In this document: in pieces, positions 10,817 through 20,823 of the stretch
How positions within the stretch are numbered: the stretch's first letter is position 1
Layout of the letters: each line of letters starts with the position of its first letter
Assembly (NCBI RefSeq): GCF_030056795.1
Contig: NZ_JASHKQ010000005.1
Span: 158,218 to 222,217 of the forward strand
DNA length: 64,000 nucleotides
DNA from: Rhodococcus sp. IEGM 1381
GTDB taxonomy: Bacteria > Actinomycetota > Actinomycetes > Mycobacteriales > Mycobacteriaceae
Direction: 5' to 3'
Program-made: the position numbers and the translations under genes
The notes under the pieces: model-generated
Told to the model about the DNA's origin: nothing
Databases searched by the model: none
The model's input: only the letters and a program-made list of their open reading frames with translations

Positions 10817-11113
10817 ATGATCGTCGAACATGCTCTGTTGCACGTCGTCCCCAGTCGAACCAAAGAATTCGAGGCCGTCTTCGCCGACGCGAAGTCGATC
10901 ATCTCCTCGATGCCGGGGTTCATGAATCTGACTCTGTCCAAGGGCATCGAGCAACCCGATGTCTATCTACTGCTCGTGGAATGGGAACGCCTCGAAGACC
11001 ACACCGAGGGCTTTCGACAGTCCGACCAGTATCAGGCGTGGAAGACACTGTTACATCACTTCTACGAGCCGTTCCCCGTCGTCGAGCATTTCGACCCGGT
11101 ACTGCGGGCGTAG
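10817..11113 (+). CDS. Antibiotic biosynthesis monooxygenase (ABM) domain protein
   Basis: 98 aa, a complete single-domain ABM (dimeric alpha-beta barrel) protein. The features are the N-terminal beta strand IVEHALLHVVPSR, the helix EFEAVFADAKSIISSMPGF, the strand VYLLLVEWE and the terminal HFYEPFPVVEHFDPV. Members are small cofactor-light oxygenases, heme-degrading enzymes or stress proteins, and the substrate cannot be read from sequence. A CATACT element about 8 bp before ATG 10817 and no Shine-Dalgarno suggest a leaderless transcript. The next gene starts 47 bp downstream on the same strand. Confidence 0.75.
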   Translation: MIVEHALLHVVPSRTKEFEAVFADAKSIISSMPGFMNLTLSKGIEQPDVYLLLVEWERLEDHTEGFRQSDQYQAWKTLLHHFYEPFPVVEHFDPVLRA

Positions 11114-11160
11114 CCGATAGGTTCGAGTTTCGTCCCTATCGCCGTTTCGAGGAGTCAACC

Positions 11161-12024
11161 GTGGCCAACGCTTCGTCGTTCGTATCCAAGCAGGACGACA
11201 TCGAGATCAGCACCTACACCTGGGCCACGTCCGTCGATCCGGCTCGCGGTGTCGTGCAGATCGCGCACGGACTAGCCGAGCACGGCAGCCGCTACGTCCG
11301 CTTCGCCGCCGCCCTGAACGACGCCGGATTCCACGTCGTCGCGTCCGATCATCGCGGCCACGGAGACTCGATCGTCGACACGCCGGGTGACTTCGGGGCC
11401 GCCGCGTTCGCCGGGTTGTGGGCCGATATCGAACAACTCGGCGAATCGTTGCTGAACGAGTACCCGGACCTCCCACTGTTCTTGTTCGCTCACTCGATGG
11501 GTTCGTTTGCCGCGCAGCATGTTCTGATCGAGCGATCGGACCTGTACGAGGGTGTGGTGCTGTCGGGATCGACCACGCTGGACATCCTCGCCGCCGGAAT
11601 GGCCGACGCCCCCGCCGGCGACCTGAGCGTGTTCAACGCCGCCTTCGAGCACCGCACCGGATACGAGTGGCTCTCACGTGACGGGGCCGAAGTGGACGCG
11701 TACGTCGCCGACCCGCTGTGCGGCTTCGACCTGCCGGAGTCGACGGTGCCCGCGCTGTTCGGTGAGGCCGAGAAGCTCGCCGATCCACACAACCTCGAGC
11801 AGATCCGCTCCGACCTTCCACTGCTGATCACGTCGGGAACCGACGATCCGCTCGCGGGCGGAGGCCAGTTGATCGAAACCCTCGCTGCCCGCTACCGCGA
11901 GGCCGGCATGAGCGACGTGACGGTCACTCTTTACCCCGGTGCCCGCCACGAAATTCTGAACGAGACCAACCGCGACGAGGTCACCGCGAACATCATCGGC
12001 TGGCTCACCGGCCGCGCCGGGTAG
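11161..12024 (+). CDS. Alpha/beta hydrolase, monoacylglycerol-lipase type
   Basis: 287 aa. The serine hydrolase core carries HGLAEHGSRY (oxyanion region), DHRGHGDS, the nucleophile elbow AHSMGS near residue 119, the acid in SGTDDPLAGG and the histidine in YPGARHEI. This is the lysophospholipase/monoglyceride lipase pattern. The elbow is AHSMGS rather than the more common GHSMGG. The start GTG 11161 has GAGGAG upstream. It has no signal peptide, so it is cytosolic. Its stop is 2 bp from the convergent P450 stop, leaving no room for a separate terminator. Confidence 0.8.
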   Translation: MANASSFVSKQDDIEISTYTWATSVDPARGVVQIAHGLAEHGSRYVRFAAALNDAGFHVVASDHRGHGDSIVDTPGDFGAAAFAGLWADIEQLGESLLNEYPDLPLFLFAHSMGSFAAQHVLIERSDLYEGVVLSGSTTLDILAAGMADAPAGDLSVFNAAFEHRTGYEWLSRDGAEVDAYVADPLCGFDLPESTVPALFGEAEKLADPHNLEQIRSDLPLLITSGTDDPLAGGGQLIETLAARYREAGMSDVTVTLYPGARHEILNETNRDEVTANIIGWLTGRAG

Positions 12025-12026
12025 CT

Positions 12027-13379
12027 CTACCGCCGACGCAGCTGCACGGGCTGCCCATCCTCGGGGAAGGGCAGCGACGTGAAGTTGAGCGGCGCAACGT
12101 AATCGGGATCGACCGACCAGTCGAACCGCAGCAGCAGGTGATGCATGATCGTCTTGATCTCCGCGCCGGCGAAGAACATACCGATACATTTGTGCACGCC
12201 CCCGCCGAACGGCTCCCACGCATAGCGATGGACCTTGTCCTCACGACGGTCGTCGGCGAATCGGCCGGGGTCGAATTCCTCGGGGTTGGGCCAATACTGC
12301 GCCATGTGGTGCGTGAAGTGCGGGGCGACCGACGCATACGTCCCCGCGGGGACGAACTTGCCCTGCACCTCGGTGTCTTTGATTGCGCGGCGGGCAACCA
12401 CCGGGGTGGGCGAGACCAAACGCAGACATTCCTTCATGACCAGATCGACGCTGGGGAGTTCGTCGAGTTGCGCGAGCGACGGCGCATCGGTGCCGAGCGC
12501 CTCGGACTCGGCACGGCACTTGTCCTGCCACTCCGGATGCTGGCCGAGGTACTGCATCATCGTCGACAGCGTGATCGTGGACGTGTCGTGTGCAGCCATG
12601 AGAAGGAAGATCATGTGGTCGATCACTTCGTCGTCCGAGAAGCGCTCGCCGTTGTCGCCCTCGATGTGGCAGAGGACGGAGAACAGATCGTCGGTCTCGG
12701 TGGCACGCCGGGCCGGTAGGTAGCGCCGGAAGAAGCCGTCGAGCACAGCCCTGCCGTCCAGCCCTCGCTTCCACCGCGTACCCGGAACGCGGTAGCGCAC
12801 GATCGACGTCGCAGCCTGGACGCACGCCACGAAACTGGCGTTCAGTAGTGCGATGTCGGCATCGGTACTGTCCTCGGCACCGCCCATGAAGATCGATGTT
12901 GCGACCTCGAGCGTCAGCGCTTTCAGCGCGGGGTAGACCTGGACGTCGCGTCCGCCCTGCCAGGCGTCCAATCCTGTTGCCGTGACAGGGTTCAACGCGT
13001 CGACGGATTTGGTGAGACGATCGCGAGTGAACGCCTGCTGCATGATTCGGCGGTGCCGGAGATGTTCCTCGGAGTCGAGCAACATCAGACCGCCGTGGAA
13101 GAACGGTCCGATGAGCAGAGACCATCCGTCACTGTTGACGAACGCCTTGTCCGCGTTCTGCAGCACCTGCTGGCACGCGTTCGGCCCGAGGACGGTGATC
13201 CACTTCTGACCGGCCATCGTCAACCAGGACACCTCGCCGTACTTCTCCCACCGACTGCCCAGCAGCTTGAGGGGGTCGCGAATGTATTCGAGGGTGTGAC
13301 CGACTACCGGCAGACCGCCATCGCCGAACACCGGCTCGAGCGTCGAATCAACAGGTGGAGCAGCCAGAACACGTGCCAT
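12027..13379 (-). CDS. Cytochrome P450, CYP136-like
   Basis: 450 aa. All P450 hallmarks are present: I-helix AAHDTST (oxygen activation), KECLR (ExxR), and the heme loop FGGGVHKCIG with cysteine near residue 398. Blocks such as IGPFFHGGLMLLDSEEH and RHRRIMQQAF closely resemble M. tuberculosis CYP136 as I remember it. It is soluble, with no N-terminal anchor, and needs ferredoxin partners that are not encoded nearby. The divergent TetR gene matches the CYP136-TetR arrangement of mycobacteria. The physiological substrate of CYP136 is unknown, though a sterol or lipid substrate is often suspected. Confidence 0.85.
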   Translation of the reverse strand: MARVLAAPPVDSTLEPVFGDGGLPVVGHTLEYIRDPLKLLGSRWEKYGEVSWLTMAGQKWITVLGPNACQQVLQNADKAFVNSDGWSLLIGPFFHGGLMLLDSEEHLRHRRIMQQAFTRDRLTKSVDALNPVTATGLDAWQGGRDVQVYPALKALTLEVATSIFMGGAEDSTDADIALLNASFVACVQAATSIVRYRVPGTRWKRGLDGRAVLDGFFRRYLPARRATETDDLFSVLCHIEGDNGERFSDDEVIDHMIFLLMAAHDTSTITLSTMMQYLGQHPEWQDKCRAESEALGTDAPSLAQLDELPSVDLVMKECLRLVSPTPVVARRAIKDTEVQGKFVPAGTYASVAPHFTHHMAQYWPNPEEFDPGRFADDRREDKVHRYAWEPFGGGVHKCIGMFFAGAEIKTIMHHLLLRFDWSVDPDYVAPLNFTSLPFPEDGQPVQLRRR

Positions 13380-13395
13380 TGTCGACCTCCGTCAA

Positions 13396-13417
13396 TCTGA
13401 CAGAGCGGCCTGTCAGA
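13396..13417. promoter_or_regulatory. TetR operator between P450 and tetR
   Basis: A perfect inverted repeat TCTGACAG-N6-CTGTCAGA (13396-13417) sits 16 bp upstream of the P450 ATG. A further half-site TCTGTCAA occurs at 13448-13455 just before the tetR start. Occupancy by the adjacent TetR would cover the P450 promoter and probably autoregulate the regulator. Confidence 0.75.
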
Positions 13418-13464
13418 TGAGATGTAGTCTGCGTCACACTTACTCCGTCTGTCAAGATCTATCC

Positions 13465-14082
13465 ATGGCATCCACCACGCGCCGCTACAACGGCATGAGC
13501 GCAGACGATCGCCTTGCCGACCGTCGTGCCCGTCTGCTCGAGGCCGGGCTCGAGGTGTTCGCGGCAGCCGGAGCAAAGGGCGCGACCATGACTGCAATCT
13601 GCGCACGCGCCAAGCTCACCGAACGCTACTTCTACGAAAACTTCAGCAGCAGAGACGATCTCCTCGAAAAAGTAGTGGATTCGATATCCGACGAAATTCG
13701 AGCCAAGGCCATGGACGCACTCCACTCCCCCGCACCTACCGTCGAAGAACAGGTGCACAACGCCATCGCCGCATTCGTCGGCGTGCTCACCGAGGACGCA
13801 CGCAAGGGCCGCGTCGCGATGATCGAATCGCTGGCCGTCGACTCACTCCGGGCGTACCGACGAAAGTCCATGCGCGCCTTCGCCCATCTGGTCGCCGAAC
13901 AATCACGCGAACTGTTCGGTGAGCAGGCCTTCCCCCAACCGCAGTCGGAGATCAACGGCCTGCTCTTCATCGGCGGACTCGCCGAATTGGTGATCGCCTG
14001 GCTGAACGACGAAATAGACATCACCCCGGCGGAGATCGTCGACGCCGCAGCACGACAATTCATCGTGACGGCGCACCGATGA
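13465..14082 (+). CDS. TetR-family transcriptional regulator
   Basis: 205 aa. The N-terminal TetR helix-turn-helix is GATMTAICARAKLTERYFYENF at about residues 34-56, followed by an all-helical ligand-binding domain that ends with a TetR C-terminal bundle. It is divergent from the P450, with the palindrome at 13396 in between, so it most likely represses the P450 and itself until a P450 substrate-like ligand binds. The start ATG 13465 is chosen because it places the HTH at the usual position; an upstream in-frame codon would run through the operator. Confidence 0.9.
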   Translation: MASTTRRYNGMSADDRLADRRARLLEAGLEVFAAAGAKGATMTAICARAKLTERYFYENFSSRDDLLEKVVDSISDEIRAKAMDALHSPAPTVEEQVHNAIAAFVGVLTEDARKGRVAMIESLAVDSLRAYRRKSMRAFAHLVAEQSRELFGEQAFPQPQSEINGLLFIGGLAELVIAWLNDEIDITPAEIVDAAARQFIVTAHR

Positions 14083-14153
14083 AGTGCCTTCGGCAGTGGC
14101 GTGATTATGTGCCCGCTGAGGCACTTGAACGCACCACTGCGCCGAAGGCGCAC
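14082..14153. terminator. Hairpin region between tetR and amidase genes
   Basis: AAGTGCCTTCGGCAGTGG (from 14082) pairs imperfectly with the region 14134-14153. An inner GTGCC/GGCAC hairpin lies at about 14109-14124. It sits exactly between two convergent genes, fitting a bidirectional terminator, although no clear T-run is present. Confidence 0.5.
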
Positions 14154-14155
14154 TC

Positions 14156-15514
14156 TTACCGGTCGAAGTGCGCCTTCGAGATCTGGCCGTGCACACCGAC
14201 CGTCTTGTCGACCACCTGCGAGACGGTGAAATTCGCGGCCGCGGAGAGGTATGCGTACGCCGTCGCGCGGTCCATGCCGAGATCCGTCTCGAGGAAGTCG
14301 AGAGCATTGACCACCGCGCGACGCATGGCGGCGTTCAGATCCGAACCCTGGCCACCGACGGCACCGTCCGGATCGGACAAGCCGATGGGAATCCACGAAT
14401 CCTCGTTCTCGGCAAAGGGATACGAGTACGCGACGGATGGTGCATCCCCACTGCCGGCTTTGCAGACGGTGAGCCGGAAGGTACCGCGCAGCGACCCCTC
14501 CATCGCGGTCAGCGCCACCTCGCCGTCGCCCATCGCCATGTGGGGATCGCCGACATAGAACAACGCGCCCTCCGCGAACACGGGCAGGTAGAACGTCGAT
14601 CCGACGCCGAGCAGACCGACGTCGATGTTGCCGCCGCCCAGCGTCGGGGGAATCGAATTGGCGTTCGGGGACGTCAGACCCGGATCGCTGGCGAACGCGA
14701 CACCCATCATTCCCATGAACGGTCGCAGTGGAAAGCGCACGGCCGCATCGCCGTAACGCATCACGCCTTGTCCGTCCTCGACTGAGGTGAACGTGGACAC
14801 GTTGCCGTACTGCGTCGGGTCACCCGACTTCCTGCCGTCGCTTCCGATCGGCGGCATGACCTCGTCGAGGCTGATACCCGCAGGTGCCTCACCCGATGCA
14901 GTGACCGCCAGAGCACCCTTGCCGTGCCTGCTCGACACCACGCCGTACGGAACGCGTGGAATAGCCTCGAGCGTCTCGATCTTGAGCACGTTACCGCGCT
15001 GCGCACCTTCGACGAACACCGGGCCCGTCACCACGTGCGGGCCGTCGACATCGAAGTTGCGTACCGTCCGGTCGTACCCACCGGCGATGTCGATCGCGTC
15101 CTGAAGTACATCGGACTCGGAAACACCTTTGCCGCCGAAGAATTCGACAGGATCACGGCCCTGATCTTCGAGGATTCCCTCATGACTGAGGGCGTCGATG
15201 GTCACCGTCTCGCCGGACTTCATCTGCAGCACCGATTCGGACTCGACTGTCGGAACGTAACCCCACAGGACCTTGTCGACCTCCGAGCTCAGGTAGTGAT
15301 CACCGGAGATGTCGCCGGCTCCGGGCTGAAGAATGCCGGCGGCCGTCGGGGCCGCTGAGGTCGTAGCGGAAGTCGTCGAGGATGACGTAGAACACGCTGC
15401 CGTTCCAGCAATTCCGACGCCCGCTCCCAGAGCGGCCACCGCCTGGATGAATCCTCGACGACCGATCCCCTTGGTGATCGTCTCCGCTGCCTGCCCCGCC
15501 ATCGACCGCGCCAT
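14156..15514 (-). CDS. Exported acetamidase/formamidase (FmdA/AmdA family), Tat lipoprotein
   Basis: 452 aa. The body from about residue 70 is an FmdA_AmdA domain (the family hydrolyses formamide or acetamide to the acid and ammonia). It shows DALSHEGILED, the region DGPHVVTGPVFVEGA, the loop MGDGEVALTAMEG and the tail DLNAAMRRAVVNALD. Unlike ordinary cytosolic members it starts with a twin-arginine signal GRRGFIQ followed by a lipobox-like GTAAC, then a Ser/Thr/Ala-rich linker. It should therefore be folded inside, exported by Tat and tethered to the outer face of the membrane. It is the last gene of a run on the same strand that begins with an oligopeptide-type ABC transporter. Confidence 0.8.
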   Translation of the reverse strand: MARSMAGQAAETITKGIGRRGFIQAVAALGAGVGIAGTAACSTSSSTTSATTSAAPTAAGILQPGAGDISGDHYLSSEVDKVLWGYVPTVESESVLQMKSGETVTIDALSHEGILEDQGRDPVEFFGGKGVSESDVLQDAIDIAGGYDRTVRNFDVDGPHVVTGPVFVEGAQRGNVLKIETLEAIPRVPYGVVSSRHGKGALAVTASGEAPAGISLDEVMPPIGSDGRKSGDPTQYGNVSTFTSVEDGQGVMRYGDAAVRFPLRPFMGMMGVAFASDPGLTSPNANSIPPTLGGGNIDVGLLGVGSTFYLPVFAEGALFYVGDPHMAMGDGEVALTAMEGSLRGTFRLTVCKAGSGDAPSVAYSYPFAENEDSWIPIGLSDPDGAVGGQGSDLNAAMRRAVVNALDFLETDLGMDRATAYAYLSAAANFTVSQVVDKTVGVHGQISKAHFDR

Positions 15515-15603
15515 GATGCCTCCTGAATTGTCCGAATCTCGAACGTAGATCAGGGGTGTTTCTCGGCAGTTACGAACGCGCGTCGCCGCAATTGCTCAGC
15601 AGC

Positions 15604-16167
15604 TCAACTGGGGTCGCTGCCGCCGATCGCCGACCACCAGACCGCGGTAACAGCAGCCAGCAGACTCACTGCGACAAACTGGGCGAATCCTCCCCCGTCG
15701 ACGATCAGCCACAGCAGACCGATGAACGGGCCGGCTACCGCGGCGGGGGCGTCGAGCATGATTCGGCGGCGTAGCGATCCGAATCTCTCACTGCGCGTGC
15801 GCAGATCGGACTCGTTCAACCGAGGTGCGTCCAGCGGGACACCTGGAGGCAATGCCGTACGACGACGCCCCGACGGCACGGCGACAATTCCCGGTTCCAC
15901 GACAAAGGCTCGGCGGCCGAGGATCGACTTGCTCATGCGGGCATCGGCGTCGGGGACGATCGCCAACAGCCCGGTGTGGAAGTAGGCGGGGTACCAGGTC
16001 CGCCCACCGCTCTCGTGCACTTCCAGGTACCCGCGCGACCGCATGCGGTGTTGAAACCGCACTCGTCGCAAGGTAATTCGACTAGAGGACCGCGATGCGG
16101 ATTGTGCGGCGAGCAGAGCGACCCCCACCGACCAACCCGTACAGATCAGGACCACGAGTGCTACCAA
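15604..16167 (-). CDS. Uncharacterised membrane protein
   Basis: Not recognised as a family. The annotated part has a hydrophobic N-terminus (LVVLICTGWSVGVALLAAQ), a basic soluble middle with RSRGYLEVHESGGRTWYPAYF, and two C-terminal membrane spans ending in WWSAIGG. TTG 16167 is the first usual start codon. The same frame stays open upstream past 16250 and encodes another hydrophobic stretch (YPVGVAAATLVVAA), so the true start may be non-canonical or inside the end of the binding-protein gene, or a frameshift may hide it. It lies between the ABC binding protein and the Tat-amidase. Confidence 0.5.
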   Translation of the reverse strand: MVALVVLICTGWSVGVALLAAQSASRSSSRITLRRVRFQHRMRSRGYLEVHESGGRTWYPAYFHTGLLAIVPDADARMSKSILGRRAFVVEPGIVAVPSGRRRTALPPGVPLDAPRLNESDLRTRSERFGSLRRRIMLDAPAAVAGPFIGLLWLIVDGGGFAQFVAVSLLAAVTAVWWSAIGGSDPS

Positions 16168-16253
16168 CAGGCCAAGAGGGGTAAGGACAACGGTCGATGC
16201 CGCGACAACCAGAGTGGCTGCCGCGACACCGACCGGATATCCGAGCCCGTTTC

Positions 16254-17942
16254 CTATTTCAGGAACCCGACCTTCGAGTAGTCGAGATCGCCGAATCCCG
16301 GAGCTCCGAAGTTCGCGAGATTGGACTTCGTGGCATAGGTCGATGGCCGCTGGAACATCGTCAAGCTGTGTCCTTCGGCCCAGATTGCTTCGTCTGCCTT
16401 GTTGTAGTCGGCGATTCGTGCGTCGTCGTCCAGTTCTGCGGCGGCGTCGTCGAGCAGTCCGTTGATTTCCTCGGAACCGACCTGGCCGTAGTTCTGTAAC
16501 GTACTCCCGGGCGTCAACCGGAAGATACCGTCACTGCTCGAGGAGTACGGCGTTCCCTCCCAGGTGAAGTGCGTGACATCGAACGCACCGACGAGGATGT
16601 ACTTCTCGAAGAAGTCATCCGACGGTACCGATTGGATGATGAGATTGGCGCCGACTGCCTTGAGGTTCTGCTGGATGATCTGCGCTTCCTGCGTCGCGTT
16701 CGGTGTATCGGCCGGAATGATGTCCTGCAGATCGAGCTGCTTGCCGTCCTTGGATCGGAACTCCCCGTTCATCGTCCAACCGGCCGCGTCCAGTTCGGCC
16801 TTCGCCTTTTCGGGGTCGAAGGTGATAGCGCCGTTGTTGGCCTGGTAGCCCTTCTGTCCGTCCACGTAGATGTGGTTGTTCAGGACCGTCGGGCTCGAGG
16901 TGATCTGACCGAGCTGGGACGTCGCCAGGTAGTCACGATCGATCGCCTTCATCAGAGCCAATCGCACGGCCTTGTCCGAGGTGATGCGTCCCGGGGCTCC
17001 GTTGAAGTCGAAGTGCCGGTACTGCGGGCCCAGGCTCTGCCGCAGGTCGACATTCGGGATACCGCGGGCAACCTTGAATGCGTCTGCACTGCTGCCCAAT
17101 TCGAAGTAGTCGATCTCGCCGCTCTGCAGCGCACCGATCGATGCCGTCGTATCCAGCGGCAAGTACGTGATGGTGTCCAGCACAGCCGGGTTCTCACCCC
17201 ACCAGTCCGGGTTGCGCTCGGCCACAATGCGCTTACCGCCGGGCTCGATCGCGCGGATGCGGAACGGGCCGGCGGTGGCAGGCATGGTCTCGACCGAACC
17301 GGTGTTGAACGCCTCGACACTGTTCACGGACTCCGCAGGCATCAGCGGCGAGAACAGGGAGCGCCAGTCTGCGAATTTCTCGGCGAACGTCAGGATCACC
17401 TGTTGATCGTTCTCGCCACGGACAACCGAATCGACCTTGTCCCAGCCGGCAGTGCTGGACGCCTCGTAGGCTGGATCCTTGCCGCTATTGGCCGTCCACG
17501 TCGCAACGAGATCCGTGTAGTCGAGCGATCGGCCGGTGCTCCACTTGGCCTTCGGGTTGATGTTGTAGGTGATGACCTGCTTGCCGTCCACCTCCGACTC
17601 GGTGATGTCGGTGAAGAAATCGGTCGCGGTCGACAGGCTCGCGTCGGGCGCTGCCTTGAACGCCGTCGGCATCAGCGCGGCATAGAACCGCGCGGCATCG
17701 ACCGTGGTGCCGTCGATTTGGTAGTAGTTGTAGTTGGTGGGCACCTGCGAGAGCGGGAAGTTCATGTTCCCGCCCTGCTGCAGATCGCTGATCGGGTGCG
17801 GATTGATCTGCGCTCCGCTGTCGAAGGACGCGGGCGCATCGGCGTTCGGCCCGGTATCGCCGGAGCTGCACCCCGCCACCAGTCCCACGGTGGTCACGGC
17901 CACCGCGATCGGGACCAGTGCCCGAAATAGTTTGGCTCTCAT
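16254..17942 (-). CDS. ABC transporter substrate-binding lipoprotein, family 5 (OppA/DppA type)
   Basis: 562 aa. The signal peptide ends in a lipobox (VGLVAGC near residue 25), so it is membrane-anchored outside the cell. The rest is an SBP_bac_5 domain, shown by NPDWWGENPAVLDTITYLPL, ALMKAIDRDYLA and the peptide-binding C-terminal lobe. It captures peptides or similar N-containing ligands for the permeases and ATPase encoded upstream. The start ATG 17942 has GAAAGGTGA. It comes after the ATPase gene (35-bp gap), so it is the fourth cistron of the operon. Confidence 0.9.
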   Translation of the reverse strand: MRAKLFRALVPIAVAVTTVGLVAGCSSGDTGPNADAPASFDSGAQINPHPISDLQQGGNMNFPLSQVPTNYNYYQIDGTTVDAARFYAALMPTAFKAAPDASLSTATDFFTDITESEVDGKQVITYNINPKAKWSTGRSLDYTDLVATWTANSGKDPAYEASSTAGWDKVDSVVRGENDQQVILTFAEKFADWRSLFSPLMPAESVNSVEAFNTGSVETMPATAGPFRIRAIEPGGKRIVAERNPDWWGENPAVLDTITYLPLDTTASIGALQSGEIDYFELGSSADAFKVARGIPNVDLRQSLGPQYRHFDFNGAPGRITSDKAVRLALMKAIDRDYLATSQLGQITSSPTVLNNHIYVDGQKGYQANNGAITFDPEKAKAELDAAGWTMNGEFRSKDGKQLDLQDIIPADTPNATQEAQIIQQNLKAVGANLIIQSVPSDDFFEKYILVGAFDVTHFTWEGTPYSSSSDGIFRLTPGSTLQNYGQVGSEEINGLLDDAAAELDDDARIADYNKADEAIWAEGHSLTMFQRPSTYATKSNLANFGAPGFGDLDYSKVGFLK

Positions 17943-17977
17943 CAGTTCACCTTTCTCAGTGTGCGGTTGCAGCAGGC

Positions 17978-19879
17978 TTAGATTGCGTCGGCCAGTTTTG
18001 CAGCCTCGGCGATTCGGGCTCGTTGGAGCACGGGATCGGGGATGGGGATGGCTTTCAGGAGTGCCCGTGTGTACGGGTCCTGGGGTGCGTCGAAGATCTG
18101 TGCCGTCGGGCCCTTTTCGACGAACACACCATTGCGCATCACGGCCACCTCGTCGGCGAGGTGACGCACCACCGACAGATCGTGGGAGACGAACAGATAC
18201 GCCAGACCGAGCTCCTCCTGCAGATCCTGCAGCAGGTTCAGCACGCCCGCCTGGATCGACACGTCGAGCGCAGATACAGGCTCGTCGAGGACGAGGATCG
18301 ACGGCTTCAGCGCCAAAGCCCGTGCAATACCTACACGTTGGCGTTGCCCACCGGAGAACTGGGTGGGATACCGATCCGCGAGCTCCGGCCGCATTCCGAC
18401 GGTGTCCATCAGTTCTCGAACCCGACGGGTCCGCTCGTCGACCGGGACGCCGTTGATCTTCAGCGGCTCGGCGATGATCTCCCCCACCGGCATACGTGGG
18501 TCGAGCGAGCCCATCGGGTCCTGAAACACGATCTGAATGTGTGCGCGCAACTTTCGTTGGTCGGCGCGGCTCAGGCTGTAGGGCTCGACGCCGTTGATGC
18601 GGATCGAACCCTGCTGCGGTTTTACGAATTCCATGATCTCGAGCAGGGTCGTCGACTTGCCGCAGCCCGACTCGCCGACGATTGCCAGAGTGGACCCGGC
18701 GTGCACATCGAAGCTGATGCCTTGTACGGCAGGTACTTCCCCGGCACGACGCCGCAGCACAGATCCCTTGAACATCGGGTAGCTCTTGTGCAGATCGGTC
18801 ACCGACAGCACCGGAGCATCCTTCGGCACAGTCACCACCAACTCCGCCGGGGCCTCCGACCGCGGGGCACCCTCGAACTCGGCCTCCACCGACTCGGCCG
18901 TGGCCGCATCGATGCGGATGCACGCCGCGCTGTGATTCGGGGCCACCTGGATCAACGGCGGTTCGCCTTTGTCGCAGGCCTCCGTGTGCAGCGGGCATCG
19001 AGGCCCGAACGGGCAGCCCGTCGGGAGATTAACCAGAGCGGGCGGCGTGCCCTCGATGGGCACCAGCCGCTCCTGCGCGGGACGATCCGGGCGAGGGACG
19101 GAGCCGAGCAAGCCGACGGTATAGGGCATGGACGGGTGTGCGTACAGCTCGTCGACGGAAGCAGTTTCGACGGCGCGCCCGGCGTACATCACCATGGCTC
19201 GATCGGCGACGCCGGCAACGACTCCCAGGTCGTGGGTGATGAAAACGACGCCTGCTCCGGTGACGTCACGGGCCGTGCGCAGCAGGTCGAGGATCTGCGC
19301 TTGGATCGTGACATCGAGTGCCGTGGTCGGCTCGTCGGCGATGATGAGATCGGGATCGTTCGCGATGGCCATCGCGATGACGACGCGTTGGCGCATACCG
19401 CCGGAGAACTCGTGCGGATAAGACTTCGCCCGTGTTTTCGGATCTGCGATGCCGACCAGATCGAGCAACTCCAGGGTGCGCTCCTCGACCTTCGACTTGC
19501 TCAGCGACGGATTGTGCACGGAGATCGCCTCGGCGATCTGGTCGCCGATGCGGTAGATGGGGGTGAGCGCGGTCAGCGGATCCTGCGAGATCATCGCCAC
19601 CGAACGCCCACGCTCGCGGGACATCTCACGATCGGACAGTCCGAGCAGCTGACGACCGTTCAGCTCGATGGATCCGGTGACGCGTGCGGTCTGCGGAAGC
19701 AACCCCATGACTGCCAATGACGACACCGACTTGCCCGAGCCGGATTCACCGACGATGGCCATGACCTCGCCCTTGTCCACCTGATAGTCCAGGCCGCGGA
19801 CTGCGGTGACGCGCCCTTCCTCACTCGGGAAGCTGACCTCGAGTCCGCTGACCTTCAACACCGGCACAGCCTCAGCCAC
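17978..19879 (-). CDS. Fused dual ABC ATPase (OppD-OppF type)
   Basis: 633 aa containing two complete nucleotide-binding domains. The first has Walker A GESGSGKS, signature FSGGMRQR and Walker B LIIADEP, then the oligopeptide-transporter C-terminal Cys cluster [14 protein letters not shown]. The second has Walker [10 protein letters not shown], signature FSGGQRQR and Walker B ILVLDEP. It energises the two permeases, so one fused protein replaces the usual OppD and OppF pair. It begins with GTG 19879, overlapping the OppC stop by 8 bp. Confidence 0.92.
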   Translation of the reverse strand: MAEAVPVLKVSGLEVSFPSEEGRVTAVRGLDYQVDKGEVMAIVGESGSGKSVSSLAVMGLLPQTARVTGSIELNGRQLLGLSDREMSRERGRSVAMISQDPLTALTPIYRIGDQIAEAISVHNPSLSKSKVEERTLELLDLVGIADPKTRAKSYPHEFSGGMRQRVVIAMAIANDPDLIIADEPTTALDVTIQAQILDLLRTARDVTGAGVVFITHDLGVVAGVADRAMVMYAGRAVETASVDELYAHPSMPYTVGLLGSVPRPDRPAQERLVPIEGTPPALVNLPTGCPFGPRCPLHTEACDKGEPPLIQVAPNHSAACIRIDAATAESVEAEFEGAPRSEAPAELVVTVPKDAPVLSVTDLHKSYPMFKGSVLRRRAGEVPAVQGISFDVHAGSTLAIVGESGCGKSTTLLEIMEFVKPQQGSIRINGVEPYSLSRADQRKLRAHIQIVFQDPMGSLDPRMPVGEIIAEPLKINGVPVDERTRRVRELMDTVGMRPELADRYPTQFSGGQRQRVGIARALALKPSILVLDEPVSALDVSIQAGVLNLLQDLQEELGLAYLFVSHDLSVVRHLADEVAVMRNGVFVEKGPTAQIFDAPQDPYTRALLKAIPIPDPVLQRARIAEAAKLADAI

Positions 19880-20792
19880 GTGCCTGTCCCCTCGTCGAGT
19901 TCGGATCGAATGCGTCGCGCAGGCCGTCGCCGACGAAGTTCGTCGCCAGCACGATCAATACCAGTGCGCCACAGCAGAACGCGAACAGCCACGGATACGT
20001 CAATGCGGACGACGTACCGTCCGCAATCAGAGTGCCGAGAGAGACGTCGGGCCGCTGGACACCGAAGCCGAAGTAGCTCAACGACGCCTCACCGATGATG
20101 GCGATACCCACGTTGAGCGTGACGTCGACGATGAGGATGGAGGCCATCGACGGCAGCACGTGCTTGCCGATCACACTGCTCGGCGTTGCGCCCATGTACT
20201 TTGCGGCGCGGATGAATTCGCGCTCGCGCAGCGATCGCGTCATCGCCCGGATAATGCGCGAGGTGATCATCCACGCGAACGCCGCAAGCAGCAGCACCAG
20301 GATGAAGAAGCTCTTGTCGCGAAACAGCGGCGAGCATATCGCGATGACCAGGAAGCTCGGGACGACGAGCAGAACGTCGGCAACCCACATCAGGGCACGG
20401 TCGGTCCAGCCGCCGAAGTACCCCGCCACCGCACCGACGACACCGGCGAGCACCGTGGAGATCAACGCGACGAGCATGCCGATGATCAGCGACTTCTGCA
20501 GGCCGCGCAGTGTCTGAGCCAGGACGTCCTGCCCGATCTGGTTGGTGCCGAACCAATGCCGGGTGGTCGGCGGCGAATTGAGCGCGTACGCGTCGAGTTC
20601 TTCGTAGGTGAACGGGATGAAATGCGGGAGTACGAATGCCCCCGCGAACATCGCCACCAACACCACGATGCCGGCCAACGCCGGCCGGTTGCGCAGGAAC
20701 CGGCGCAGCACCAGTCGACGGCGGGTAATCGGGGCCGTCGTCTCGCCCTGGCCGTTCACCGCCGCGATCTCGGGAACCACAGGTGTCGCCAT
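19872..20792 (-). CDS. ABC transporter permease, OppC/DppC type
   Basis: 306 aa. The N-terminal OppC_N region is followed by a membrane span ([18 protein letters not shown]) and about five more spans. The EAA-like loop [23 protein letters not shown] contacts the ATPase. It pairs with OppB to form the membrane channel. Coupled to the ATPase by an 8-bp overlap and 31 bp after the OppB gene. Confidence 0.9.
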   Translation of the reverse strand: MATPVVPEIAAVNGQGETTAPITRRRLVLRRFLRNRPALAGIVVLVAMFAGAFVLPHFIPFTYEELDAYALNSPPTTRHWFGTNQIGQDVLAQTLRGLQKSLIIGMLVALISTVLAGVVGAVAGYFGGWTDRALMWVADVLLVVPSFLVIAICSPLFRDKSFFILVLLLAAFAWMITSRIIRAMTRSLREREFIRAAKYMGATPSSVIGKHVLPSMASILIVDVTLNVGIAIIGEASLSYFGFGVQRPDVSLGTLIADGTSSALTYPWLFAFCCGALVLIVLATNFVGDGLRDAFDPNSTRGQARG

Positions 20793-20823
20793 CGCCGATC
20801 CTTTCCTTGGTCGAAGTGGTGGG

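Noticed and set aside
17918..19720. 600-codon plus-strand open frame opposite the dual ABC ATPase
   Set aside because: The true ATPase motifs lie on the minus strand. The plus-strand translation is Arg/Gly/Asp-rich noise.
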